NCBI RefSeq assembly: GCF_002814235.1
Contig: NZ_PHSU01000032.1
Location: forward strand, 1-64,000
DNA: 64,000 nt
Direction: 5' to 3'
From: Pseudomonas sp. QS1027
GTDB taxonomy: Bacteria; Pseudomonadota; Gammaproteobacteria; Pseudomonadales; Pseudomonadaceae
This document shows, piece after piece, positions 54,002-62,301 of this stretch (position 1 is its first letter; each line of letters starts with the position of its first letter). The position numbers and the translations under genes are program-made. The notes beneath the pieces are model-generated. The model was not told where the DNA came from and searched no databases. It saw nothing but the letters and a program-made list of their open reading frames with translations.

Positions 54002-55435
54002 TTACAGGCCGCCCATCAACAGGTATTTGATTTCCAGGTAGTCGTCCAGACCGTAATGCGAGCCTTCACGCCCCAGGCCCGATTCCTTGATGCCACCAAA
54101 CGGCGCCACTTCGGTGGAGATGATCCCTTCGTTGATTCCCACCATCCCGGCTTCCAGGCCTTCGGCCATGCGCCAGACACGACCGATATCACGACTGTAG
54201 AAATACGCCGAGAGACCGAATGGCGTGTCATTGGCTCGGCGCAAGACTTCAGCCTCGTCCTTGAAGCGGAAGCACGCCGCCACCGGACCGAAGGTCTCTT
54301 CCTGGGCGATCAGCATGCCATCGCCGACGTTGGTAAGGATGGTCGGTTCGAAGAAAGTCCCGCCGAGGGAATGGCGACGACCGCCGCACAACAGCTTGGC
54401 GCCCTTCTCCAGCGCATCGCCGACATGCTGCTCGACCTTGCTCAAGGCGGCACTGTTGATCAGCGGCCCCTGCTCGGTTTCGCCGTCCAGCGCATTGCCG
54501 ACCCGCAGCGCCTTGACCGCCTCCGCCAGCTTGGTGGTGAAGGCCTCGTACACGCCATCCTGGATGAAGAAGCGGTTCACACAGACACAGGTCTGCCCGG
54601 TGTTACGGAACTTCGAAGCCATCGCGCCCTTCACCGCCGCGTCCAGATCGGCATCGTCGAACACGATAAACGGTGCGTTGCCACCCAGCTCCAGTGAAAC
54701 CTTTTTCAAGGTGTCGGCAGCCTGGCGCATCAGCAACTTGCCGGTGCGGGTCGAACCGGTGAAGGACAGCTTGCGCACCACCGATGAGGCTTGCAGCGCA
54801 CCGCCGATGGCCACCGCATCGCCGGACACGATGTTGAACACACCGGCCGGAATCCCTGCCTGCTCCGCCAGTACCGCCAGGGCAAAGGCCGACAGCGGCG
54901 TCTCTTCCGAAGGCTTGAGGATCATCGTGCAACCGGCGGCCAGGGCCGGACCGACCTTGCGGGTGACCATCGCCAGCGGGAAGTTCCAGGGGGTGATGGC
55001 CGCGACCACACCGATGGCTTCCTTGGTGACGATGATCCGCGCATCGGCCTTGTGGCTCGGGATCACATCGCCATAGGCACGCTTGGCCTCTTCACCAAAC
55101 CACTCCAGGAAACTGGCGGCATAGACCACCTCGCCCATGGCCTCGGCCAGCGGCTTGCCCTGCTCGCGGCTGAGCAAAGTGGCGAGTTCACGCTGATTGC
55201 TCAGCATCAATTCGCTCCAGCGCTTGAGGCGCACGCTGCGCTCCTTGGCGGTCAGCTTGCGCCAGGCCGACAAGGCGCGCTCGGCGGCGGCAATGGCCAG
55301 GACAGTTTCCTCAGCGCCGGCGCGTTGGACATCAACGATCAACTCGCCATTGGCCGGGTTCAGTACCGGGTAAGTCGGCCCACCGCTGGACCATTGGCCG
55401 TCGATGTAGTTACCGGTACGGATCAACTCGCTCAT
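54002..55435 (-). CDS. NAD(P)-dependent succinate-semialdehyde-type dehydrogenase
   Basis: A 477-residue aldehyde dehydrogenase of the GabD/SSADH group: NAD-binding PWNFPLAMVTRKVGPALAAG, TGSTRTGK, general base Glu249 (LELGGNAP), and nucleophile Cys283 in NTGQTCVC with Cys285 two residues later, a pair that can form a redox-switching disulfide in this group. Its start overlaps the aldo/keto reductase stop by 4 bp. The actual aldehyde substrate is not certain. Confidence 0.88.
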   Translation of the reverse strand: MSELIRTGNYIDGQWSSGGPTYPVLNPANGELIVDVQRAGAEETVLAIAAAERALSAWRKLTAKERSVRLKRWSELMLSNQRELATLLSREQGKPLAEAMGEVVYAASFLEWFGEEAKRAYGDVIPSHKADARIIVTKEAIGVVAAITPWNFPLAMVTRKVGPALAAGCTMILKPSEETPLSAFALAVLAEQAGIPAGVFNIVSGDAVAIGGALQASSVVRKLSFTGSTRTGKLLMRQAADTLKKVSLELGGNAPFIVFDDADLDAAVKGAMASKFRNTGQTCVCVNRFFIQDGVYEAFTTKLAEAVKALRVGNALDGETEQGPLINSAALSKVEQHVGDALEKGAKLLCGGRRHSLGGTFFEPTILTNVGDGMLIAQEETFGPVAACFRFKDEAEVLRRANDTPFGLSAYFYSRDIGRVWRMAEGLEAGMVGINEGIISTEVAPFGGIKESGLGREGSHYGLDDYLEIKYLLMGGL

Positions 55436-56466
55436 GCCACGGCCTCGGTCAAGGTGAAAGCTGCCTCGGCCGGACGGGCCGAGCGCAGGATACGTTTGCC
55501 GGCGGTGTAGTCGTTGATCACATCGCACGGGGTGTAGTTGCGTTCCAACTCGTACAGCTCGTCGGCGTCGAGGCGGGTCTCCAGGGCCGCCAGGGCACTA
55601 TCGAACTGCTCTGTGGTATCGGCGCCCACCAGCATGCAATCCACGCCCGGGTGATTGACCACCCAGGACTGGGCGATCTGCGCATTGGAGACACCGCGAC
55701 GGCGGGCGACACGCTGCACCGAATGGGCGATTTCGAAAGACGCTTCATCGCTGTACATCTGCTGGGTGAAGAAGTCGGTCTGGTTGCGGGTCGACTGCAC
55801 ATCGCCGGTCAACAGGCCGCGCGCCAGCGGGCTGAACACCGAGACGCCGAGGCCCTGGTCGCGGCAGAACGGCAGCATCTCGCGCTCTTCTTCGCGGTAG
55901 GCGCAGTTCAGTTGCAGCTGCATGTTGATCGGCTTGACCCAACCGTTGCGCTCGCAGGCCATGAGGATCTTCGCCAACTGCCCGGTGAGCATGGTCGAGA
56001 CCCCGATATAACGGGCCTTGCCGGAACGCACGATGTCGTTCATGGCGCTCATGGTTTCCTCGACCGGAGTGTTCACATCGAAGTAATGCAGCATGAAAAC
56101 ATCGACGTAATCCATATCCAGGCGTTTGAGGGACGCGTCGATGCTGTCCATGATGTGCTTGCGTGAATGGCCGCTGGCGTTGATCCCGCTGCGGGTGCCG
56201 TAGCCGACCTTGGTGGTCACCACGATGTCCTCGCGACGGGTCAGGCGCTTGAGAATGCGCCCCACCACTTCCTCGCCGACGCCGGCGGAATAGAAGTCCG
56301 CCAGGTCGATGAAGTTCACCCCGTTGTCCAGCGCGTGCTTGACGATCGGTTCGCTTTTCTTCTCATCGAAGATCCATGGTTTCCAGTCCGGCGTGCCCAT
56401 GTTCATGGTGCCGAGGCAGAGCTTGGAAACCTGCAGGCCGGAATTGCCCAGACGAATGTATTGCAT
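55432..56466 (-). CDS. Aldo/keto reductase
   Basis: A 344-residue AKR with the catalytic tetrad Asp54, Tyr59 (DLADFYSAG), Lys86 (TTKVGYG) and His127 (MLHYFD). It belongs to the AKR group that resembles potassium-channel beta subunits and YajO-like reductases. The C-terminus has the NADPH-binding region. It starts 10 bases after the Fae-like gene and overlaps the downstream dehydrogenase by 4 bp, so all three are one operon. It would interconvert an aldehyde/ketone and an alcohol. Confidence 0.88.
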   Translation of the reverse strand: MQYIRLGNSGLQVSKLCLGTMNMGTPDWKPWIFDEKKSEPIVKHALDNGVNFIDLADFYSAGVGEEVVGRILKRLTRREDIVVTTKVGYGTRSGINASGHSRKHIMDSIDASLKRLDMDYVDVFMLHYFDVNTPVEETMSAMNDIVRSGKARYIGVSTMLTGQLAKILMACERNGWVKPINMQLQLNCAYREEEREMLPFCRDQGLGVSVFSPLARGLLTGDVQSTRNQTDFFTQQMYSDEASFEIAHSVQRVARRRGVSNAQIAQSWVVNHPGVDCMLVGADTTEQFDSALAALETRLDADELYELERNYTPCDVINDYTAGKRILRSARPAEAAFTLTEAVA

Positions 56467-56476
56467 GGCGCGGACC

Positions 56477-56989
56477 TCAGGCTTTCGGGGTGTAGAAAGG
56501 GTTGGCGATGTGGTTGACCACATCGGCGAGCTGGGCACGTACCGGCAGGCCGGTCAGGGCGGCGCGGATCGCGGTGCGGCAGGCGTTGTAGTTGTTCAGG
56601 TAGACGGCATCGAGGTCATCGCAGGAAGGGTTGACCCAGTTGGCGGTGACGATGGCCCACTCGTCCTCGGCTTCGGCCGGCAGGGTGCCGTCGAGCAGGG
56701 CTTCGAGCACGGCCTTGGCGATCCCGGCCTGGGACGCGCCCCAGGTGGCATTGCCGTGGAAGTCGCTGCCGATGGCGGCCTTGTTGACGTAGAGGGTCAT
56801 CGGCTTGACCGGGATATTCGGCTGGGCGATCACCATAAATGGGCAATGCCCCTGGCTCGGCGATGCCAGGCTGTTGGCGAAGGCCTGGCCGGCCGGACCG
56901 TTGCGCGGGCCGATGAGGATATTGATATGGGCGGCGTTCACGCCGGGGCCTTCGAAACCTTCGCCGATGTACAGGTCTTGTTCTTTCAT
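56477..56989 (-). CDS. Formaldehyde-activating enzyme (Fae) homologue
   Basis: A 170-residue protein with the Fae fold: GEGFEGPGVNAAHINILIGP with His21 in the place of the catalytic histidine of Fae, then GPAGQAFANSLA and PNIPVKPMTLYVNKAAI. True Fae condenses formaldehyde with tetrahydromethanopterin. No methanopterin gene is in the window and Pseudomonas is not expected to make that cofactor, so another aldehyde or carbonyl substrate is likely. It heads the AKR/dehydrogenase operon. The ribosome site is weak. Confidence 0.85.
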   Translation of the reverse strand: MKEQDLYIGEGFEGPGVNAAHINILIGPRNGPAGQAFANSLASPSQGHCPFMVIAQPNIPVKPMTLYVNKAAIGSDFHGNATWGASQAGIAKAVLEALLDGTLPAEAEDEWAIVTANWVNPSCDDLDAVYLNNYNACRTAIRAALTGLPVRAQLADVVNHIANPFYTPKA

Positions 56990-57332
56990 GGGGTTTTATC
57001 TCGCGGACGCAGGGAATTGAGGGTGATCAGAAACGCGCACGGGCCCTGGGGCACGAACGGTCAAAGTCAGGAAACGCAGAGCGCAGCAGGAAGCTGGCGA
57101 GGACGCGGCAGTGGGGCTGGGTCATGGTGCAAACGCTCTTTGTTTTTATGAGTGAGCTGGTGTTTGCGCTTTTTTATCACTGGGGTTGGCGGGGGCTGTA
57201 ACCATTAAAAGTCATGGGGGCATGAGGTTTAGTCATGGCCTCGAAAACAAAGAGACTGTCTCAACAAAATGGCGCCAGAGCCCCCACCAAGGTTCAATAA
57301 GACTTGCCGACGTCGCCAGAAAAACTCCGGGC
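56990..57332. other. Intergenic region upstream of the Fae operon
   Basis: No convincing gene. It should contain the promoter of the leftward operon; the stretch 57120-57240 is AT-richer. Short frames crossing it show no family features or ribosome sites. Confidence 0.4.
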
Positions 57333-57401
57333 AAAAAAAAGCCCAAGCGGCTGATGGACGCTTGGGGCTTAAAAATGCATAAACCGTGGTAGGTGAACGC
57401 G
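57333..57401 (-). ncRNA. Candidate small RNA with its own promoter and terminator
   Basis: Read leftwards: a -35-like TTGTTA (57436-57431), a 17-bp spacer, a -10-like TTAATA (57413-57408), then about 68 bases ending in a strong hairpin and eight T residues. The hairpin is AAGCCCCAAGCG and CGCTTGGGCTT with one bulged base (57370-57339). No ORF with a ribosome site lies inside. This is the layout of an independently transcribed small RNA. The family is not recognised. The terminator alone is clear. Confidence 0.5.
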
Positions 57402-57641
57402 ACGCGATATTAACCCACTGCGACAATCTGTAACAAGATGTTTTTTAGATTCCTATTGACATAACCCCTTCAATAACCACATGTTTTTCATGGTTTGGGG
57501 TGAACCAGAATGGGGCACAAACACTGGCTTTTTAGTCCCGAAAGAGTCCGTCGAATGCGTTGATATCACCCACAAGAGTATTTGCTTCGCCAACCGGGGA
57601 CGGCGACAATTGCCGTTCCATTTTCTTTCGAGGTTTGCAAC

Positions 57642-57989
57642 ATGCGTAAAGCACTTACCGTCCTGGCCCTCAGCGCCCTGTTTGCCCAAGGCGCCATGGC
57701 GGCAGGCGGCACACAGGCCGCGGTCGGCGGTGGTCTGGGCGGCGCCCTGGGCAACGTATTGGGCCAGAAGATGGGCGGCAGCACCGGCGCAGCACTCGGC
57801 GCAGGTCTGGGCGGCGCGGCCGGTGGTGCGGTAGCGGCCAAGAAAGGCAAGAAAACCAAAGCCGCCATTGGCGGTGGCCTCGGCGCAGCCGGTGGTTCGC
57901 TGCTGGGCAACCAGTTGGGCGGCAAGACCGGAGGAGCCATCGGCGCCGGCCTCGGCGGCGCGGCCGGTGGCGCCCTGGGCGGCAAGTAA
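57642..57989 (+). CDS. Exported glycine-zipper protein
   Basis: A 115-residue protein with a Sec signal peptide ending AMA at about residue 20. The rest is almost entirely glycine-zipper repeats, organised as two similar halves that both contain GGGLG and GAGLGGAAGGA, with the lysine-rich break AAKKGKKTKAA between them. Glycine zippers pack helices in membranes; many such proteins sit in the outer membrane or periplasm. GAGG precedes ATG. Function unknown. Confidence 0.83.
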   Translation: MRKALTVLALSALFAQGAMAAGGTQAAVGGGLGGALGNVLGQKMGGSTGAALGAGLGGAAGGAVAAKKGKKTKAAIGGGLGAAGGSLLGNQLGGKTGGAIGAGLGGAAGGALGGK

Positions 57990-58000
57990 CATACGGTCAT

Positions 58001-58091
58001 TGTAGGAGCAGGCTTGCTGGCGACGGCGTTCTTTCAGACGACAGCGATGTCGACCATCAGATCGCATCGCCAGCAAGTCGGCTCCTACAGG
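58001..58091. repeat. REP pair (inverted, variant arms)
   Basis: Left arm TGTAGGAGCAGGCTTGCTGG, right arm CATCGCCAGCAAGTCGGCTC, closing CTACAG. Arms differ from the other copies at single bases. Confidence 0.87.
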
Positions 58092-58118
58092 GGTTTGCGG
58101 TGTTTTCAGGAACGTCGC

Positions 58119-59393
58119 TTACCACAAGGCCTTGGTATAAGTGAGCAATATCCGGGTCTCGTCGGCGTCCCGGCTGAACGACGAACGGTACGTCGCATTG
58201 CGCAACCGCAATGCCAGGTTCTTGAACGCCCCACTCTGGATCATATAACGCACCTCGGTGTTGCGCTCCCACTCCTGACCCCTGCCTGAAACACCCGGCA
58301 TTTGGGCATGGTCGCCAGAAATATAGCGGCTCATGAAGGTCAATCCGGGAATGCCCATCGACTCGAAATCGTAATCGTAACGCGCTTGCCAGGAGCGCTC
58401 CTTCGCCTCGGCAAAATCGCCGATCTGGGCAAAGTTCACCAGGTACGCGTCACTGCCTTCTATGTAGGGAAAGGCGCTGGCCCCCGACATACGCTGGTAA
58501 CCCAGGCTGACCTTGTGCCCACCCTGTCCGTAGCCGAACATGCCATTGAGCGCCTGGTTGTCGATTTTTCCACCTCGGGCAGCGCCTTGGTCCTCACTCG
58601 CAAAAAACCGCAGATCGGCGCTCAACGTACCGGACGCCAGGGGTCGGCTGGCAATCAACCCGAGAAAATGCTGCCGGTAGACATCGCTCAACCCGGCGTA
58701 GTGATAGCTGAACTTGAGATCATCACCCAGCTTGCGGTCAAAACCGGCAAGGTGCAGTCGGCCGCCCGGGGCGTTACGGGTAAACCGGTTGTTCTTGTTG
58801 TTCAGGGCGATGTCTTCATAACTCGTATCATTGCGCCCCTTCACTTTGTCCAATTGGGCCGCGGTCACCACCAGATCAGGAAACTCCCGGGAAGTCAGCA
58901 TCAAGCCCTCGAACGACTGCGGCAGAATCATGCCATCGTTGGGCCGTAGCGTAGGCAACGAAGGGATCAGCGCCCCGGCCTTCAGCTCGGTCGCGGAAAC
59001 TTTCAGCTTGGCCGTCAGCCCCAGCTTGCCGTACTGCGCCGCAGCACGCCCATCAGAGCGGACCGGCAGCAGGCCACTCCCCGCCCGCTCGGGACTGGAG
59101 TCCAGGCGGATGCCCAGCATACCCAACGCGTCCACACCGAAACCCACCACTCCCGGGGTGTAGCCCGACTCCAGCTTCAGCATCAGGCCTTGCGCCCATT
59201 CGTCGCGCCTGGATTGCAAACTGGAAGGACCATCACGGAAGTCGCGATTGAAATACACATTGCGCGTTTCGAAAGAGGCATGGGAGTCGCCGAAGAAATC
59301 CGCGCGAGCCCAGGCACTGAACCCCGTCAGGGCCACCGCGCCAGCCAGGACCGGCAGGCCCTTGGCGCTTGCGGCATGGATGAAGACGCTCAC
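58119..59393 (-). CDS. OprD-family outer-membrane porin
   Basis: A 424-residue member of the OprD/OccK family: signal peptide, then ADFFGDSHASFETRNVYFNR typical of the mature N-terminus, and SWQARYDYDFESMGIPGLTF plus MSRYISGDHA in the last third. It ends in a tryptophan after a Tyr/Leu-rich strand (ETRILLTYTKALW). These porins admit single small solutes. The start overlaps the DMT transporter gene by 4 bp, so it belongs to the amidohydrolase operon and probably takes up the same substrate. Confidence 0.9.
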   Translation of the reverse strand: MSVFIHAASAKGLPVLAGAVALTGFSAWARADFFGDSHASFETRNVYFNRDFRDGPSSLQSRRDEWAQGLMLKLESGYTPGVVGFGVDALGMLGIRLDSSPERAGSGLLPVRSDGRAAAQYGKLGLTAKLKVSATELKAGALIPSLPTLRPNDGMILPQSFEGLMLTSREFPDLVVTAAQLDKVKGRNDTSYEDIALNNKNNRFTRNAPGGRLHLAGFDRKLGDDLKFSYHYAGLSDVYRQHFLGLIASRPLASGTLSADLRFFASEDQGAARGGKIDNQALNGMFGYGQGGHKVSLGYQRMSGASAFPYIEGSDAYLVNFAQIGDFAEAKERSWQARYDYDFESMGIPGLTFMSRYISGDHAQMPGVSGRGQEWERNTEVRYMIQSGAFKNLALRLRNATYRSSFSRDADETRILLTYTKALW

Positions 59394-59860
59394 GGCAGCA
59401 ACTCCTTCAGACGGTCACCGAAGAGCGTCAGGGCAACCCCAAGCAAAACCACGCTGGCACCGACGATTTTCAAGGTCGCGGCAGGCCGCACCGCACTGCC
59501 GAGCCAGCCGAAATGGTCAATCGCCACCGAGGACAGCAACTGGCCGGCGATCACCAGGACCAGCAGGTTCGCCAAACCGATGCGCGGCGCCAGCCAGACC
59601 GTGCAGAAAATCGCCCCGGCACCGAGCACCCCGCCCACCAATCGCCAGCCCGGCTGGCTCGGAATCACATTGAGGGAATCGCCCAAGCCACCGCGAAAGA
59701 AAGCAAGGACACCCAGCACCAGCATGCCGGTGAAGAAGGAATAGAAAGCGGCCGCCAGGGTATTGCCTGTCATGGCCCCAGCCAGTTGGCTGTTGACCGC
59801 CGCTTGCAGCGCTATCGCGATGCCGGCCAGGAAGGCCAGCGCAAAGGACATCAGGAACAT
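59390..59860 (-). CDS. DMT-superfamily small transporter (DUF606/YdcZ-like)
   Basis: A 156-residue, strongly hydrophobic protein with about five membrane segments and the family stretches GIAIALQAAVNSQLAGAM and ATLKIVGASVVLLGVALTLF. GGAGGTG lies eight bases before ATG 59860; an earlier ATG at 59875 overlaps the amidohydrolase stop (TGATG) and would add five residues. DUF606 transporters export or import small molecules; the specificity is unknown. Confidence 0.83.
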   Translation of the reverse strand: MFLMSFALAFLAGIAIALQAAVNSQLAGAMTGNTLAAAFYSFFTGMLVLGVLAFFRGGLGDSLNVIPSQPGWRLVGGVLGAGAIFCTVWLAPRIGLANLLVLVIAGQLLSSVAIDHFGWLGSAVRPAATLKIVGASVVLLGVALTLFGDRLKELLP

Positions 59861-59874
59861 GACGGCCACCTCCA

Positions 59875-61278
59875 TCAGTGGGAATGCAGGGGAGAAAAAT
59901 CTTCCGCAAAAGGATCCGGGGTGTAACCGGCGGCCGCGAACAGGTACTCACGGGACTCTTCGGTTGCCAGTTCCAGTTGCGGGCGATCCACCCCCAGCAC
60001 CACACCAGCCTGCTTGCGAATCCGCCCGGCGATGATCACGGTGTCGATATCGCCGCGCTCCGCGGCATGGACCACCGTGCCCAGCGCATTGTTGGACGGA
60101 TAGAGGCTGAGGTTGTCGGTGCGGATCATCACGATGTCCGCCTGCTTGCCCGGTGTAAGACTGCCGATGCGCGAGTCGAGTCCGGCGCACGCCGCACCGT
60201 CGAGAGTCGCGGCCTTGAGCAATTGCCGGGTACTCACCAGATCGGGCACGGAAGACTTGCCGTGAAAACGTGCGCTATGAGCCGCGGCGCGTTGCAGATA
60301 GAAAGCCACGCGCATTTCACCGAACATGTCGCCGCCGTAGGAGCTTTCGTTATCGACGCTCAGGCCCGGGTTCATCCCGTGGTCGACAGCCTTCTGCCAG
60401 GCGAACACCCCGTCCTCAAGACCGTAGTGCGCGTCGGAACGCGGGCAGACATTGACCTTCACCCCGGCGTTGCGCAGGATCGACCAGCCGTGGTCCGGCA
60501 GGCAGGTGCAGTGGTTGAAGATATTGTCCGGACCCAGCAGGCCCTCTTCGTGCAGCGCTTCAAGTTCACTGGCCATACCGGCACCGAAGAACTCGGTAAC
60601 GATATTCAGGCCCAGCTCGCGGGCCACCGCCCATTGCTCGCGGTCGATCTGCGACATCATTGCCAGGGTCACCAGCGAGTCGTCACCGCTTGCATACTTG
60701 CCCTTCAAGCGACGCAGGTCACCGGGCCACTGGGCCGAGTCCCATTCGCCGGACAATGGCGCACCCGGCGCATGCACCGCGCGGATGCCAGCGTCCTGCA
60801 GGGCTTCGATGGCTGCATCGGAGTGCGCGCCACTACGGGCATTGTGAGAGTTGTCGATGATGGTGGTGATGCCGGCATTGATGCAGCCCAGGGCGGTCAG
60901 CATGTTGCCCACGTACATGTCCTGGGGCCGGTAGTACTTGGCGAAGGAAAAGTGCGTGGCGTTGCAATAGTCTTCCAGGGACGGAGAGTCCGGGTTGATG
61001 CGCCGCAACTGGCCTTCCCAGGCATGGCGATGGGTGTCGACCATCCCGGGAATGACGATCATGCCCTTGGCGTCAATGATATCGGCCCCCTCGGCGCTGA
61101 GGTTGACGCCGACTTCGACGATCTCGGTGCCACGGATCAAAACGTCACCCTCGACGAAGTTACCCAGTTGATCATCCAGGGTGACGACCATTCCGCCCTT
61201 GAGTAGCAGAAGGCGATGTTGATCGGGCAAAGGCGCGAGGGCTGAGTTCAGCAGGTCAAAATGAGCGGGGAATGACAT
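59875..61278 (-). CDS. Amidohydrolase / deaminase (TrzN/SAH-deaminase-like)
   Basis: A 467-residue amidohydrolase-superfamily enzyme. Metal-binding HxH is His83-His85 (VDTHRHAW), the strand-6 His is His256 (FNHCTCL), and the strand-8 Asp is Asp309 (LSVDNESS). The strand-5 position, normally His, reads VTEFFGAG with Glu229. Relatives deaminate or dechlorinate ring amines such as purines, pterins and triazines. It leads an operon with a small transporter and an OprD porin, so an external ring compound is a likely substrate. Confidence 0.87.
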   Translation of the reverse strand: MSFPAHFDLLNSALAPLPDQHRLLLLKGGMVVTLDDQLGNFVEGDVLIRGTEIVEVGVNLSAEGADIIDAKGMIVIPGMVDTHRHAWEGQLRRINPDSPSLEDYCNATHFSFAKYYRPQDMYVGNMLTALGCINAGITTIIDNSHNARSGAHSDAAIEALQDAGIRAVHAPGAPLSGEWDSAQWPGDLRRLKGKYASGDDSLVTLAMMSQIDREQWAVARELGLNIVTEFFGAGMASELEALHEEGLLGPDNIFNHCTCLPDHGWSILRNAGVKVNVCPRSDAHYGLEDGVFAWQKAVDHGMNPGLSVDNESSYGGDMFGEMRVAFYLQRAAAHSARFHGKSSVPDLVSTRQLLKAATLDGAACAGLDSRIGSLTPGKQADIVMIRTDNLSLYPSNNALGTVVHAAERGDIDTVIIAGRIRKQAGVVLGVDRPQLELATEESREYLFAAAGYTPDPFAEDFSPLHSH

Positions 61279-61391
61279 GACAGTTCCTTCGGTGGCACGG
61301 GCAGGATCGCCGATTGAGCGCATTGTCCGACCCGCACCTTTTATTTAGAATACGGAACTTTCTTCAAGCATTATGAAGGAGCGCATATATA

Positions 61392-62285
61392 ATGCGCGAT
61401 CAGGAATTCGCCAACCTCAAGGCCTTTTTCGCGGTGGCCCAGGCGCGCAATTTTTCCCGTGCGGCCCAGTCGCTCGGCGTCTCGGCATCCGCCCTGAGCC
61501 AGACCATCAAGGGCCTGGAAGAACGCCTGGGGGTGCGCTTGCTGAACCGGACGACCCGCAGCGTGTCGACCACGGAAGCCGGTGCCCGCCTGTTCGAACG
61601 TCTGCGCAGCGTTTTCGCCGACCTGGAGTCAGCACTGGAGGCGCTCAACGAATACCGCGACACCCCCATCGGCACGCTGCGTATCAGTGCTCCGCAAGTG
61701 GCGATGCTGCACTTTATCCAGCCGATCCTGCCGGCCTTCCAGGCCGCCTACCCGGACATCCAGCTCGAACTGACCACCGACGACAGCACCACCGACATCG
61801 TCGCCCAAGGCCATGATGCGGCCATCCGCCTGGGGGAATTCATCGAGCAGGACATGGTCGCCCTCAGGCTCAGCGAGCCGCTGACCCAGATTGCCGTGGC
61901 CTCGCCCAAATACTTGCAGCTCCGCGGCCGCCCCCAGACGCCGGTGGAATTGCTGCAACACAGTTGTGTGAACTGGCGCCGCGCCGGTGAGTCCGGGCTG
62001 TACAAGTGGCGTTTTTTCAACAACGGCACGCCGTTCGAACTCAGCGTCAAGGGCTCCCTGGTGGTGAGCGATTGTGCCGTGGCGCTGCAATCGGCGGTCG
62101 ATGGCCTGGGTATCACCGTGTGGATTCGCGAGTGGCTCAAGACCGAACTGGACAGCGGCGCGCTGGTGCCGCTGCTGGAGGAATGGTCGACGCCCTTCCC
62201 CAGCTTCTACCTGTACTACCCGAGCAACCGGCAGATGTCTTCGGCGCTGCAGGTATTCATCGCCGCCTTGCGCCAGCAGCACTGA
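61392..62285 (+). CDS. LysR-family transcriptional regulator
   Basis: A 297-residue regulator with helix-turn-helix NFSRAAQSLGVSASALSQTI near residues 18-37 and effector-domain start LRISAPQVAMLHFIQPIL. It is divergent from the amidohydrolase operon (113 bp between starts) and probably controls it. Confidence 0.89.
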   Translation: MRDQEFANLKAFFAVAQARNFSRAAQSLGVSASALSQTIKGLEERLGVRLLNRTTRSVSTTEAGARLFERLRSVFADLESALEALNEYRDTPIGTLRISAPQVAMLHFIQPILPAFQAAYPDIQLELTTDDSTTDIVAQGHDAAIRLGEFIEQDMVALRLSEPLTQIAVASPKYLQLRGRPQTPVELLQHSCVNWRRAGESGLYKWRFFNNGTPFELSVKGSLVVSDCAVALQSAVDGLGITVWIREWLKTELDSGALVPLLEEWSTPFPSFYLYYPSNRQMSSALQVFIAALRQQH

Positions 62286-62301
62286 ACCCGAGCGGAACGG
62301 A

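Noticed and set aside
57186..57392. A 68-codon plus-strand frame across the candidate small RNA
   Set aside because: No ribosome site, and its 3' part is formed by the terminator hairpin of the opposite strand.
16390..58091. The repeated CTGTAGGAGC units as a possible CRISPR array or insertion-sequence ends
   Set aside because: They are dispersed, mostly in inverted pairs with unrelated spacers, and match Pseudomonas REP elements. There is no regular array, cas gene or transposase.
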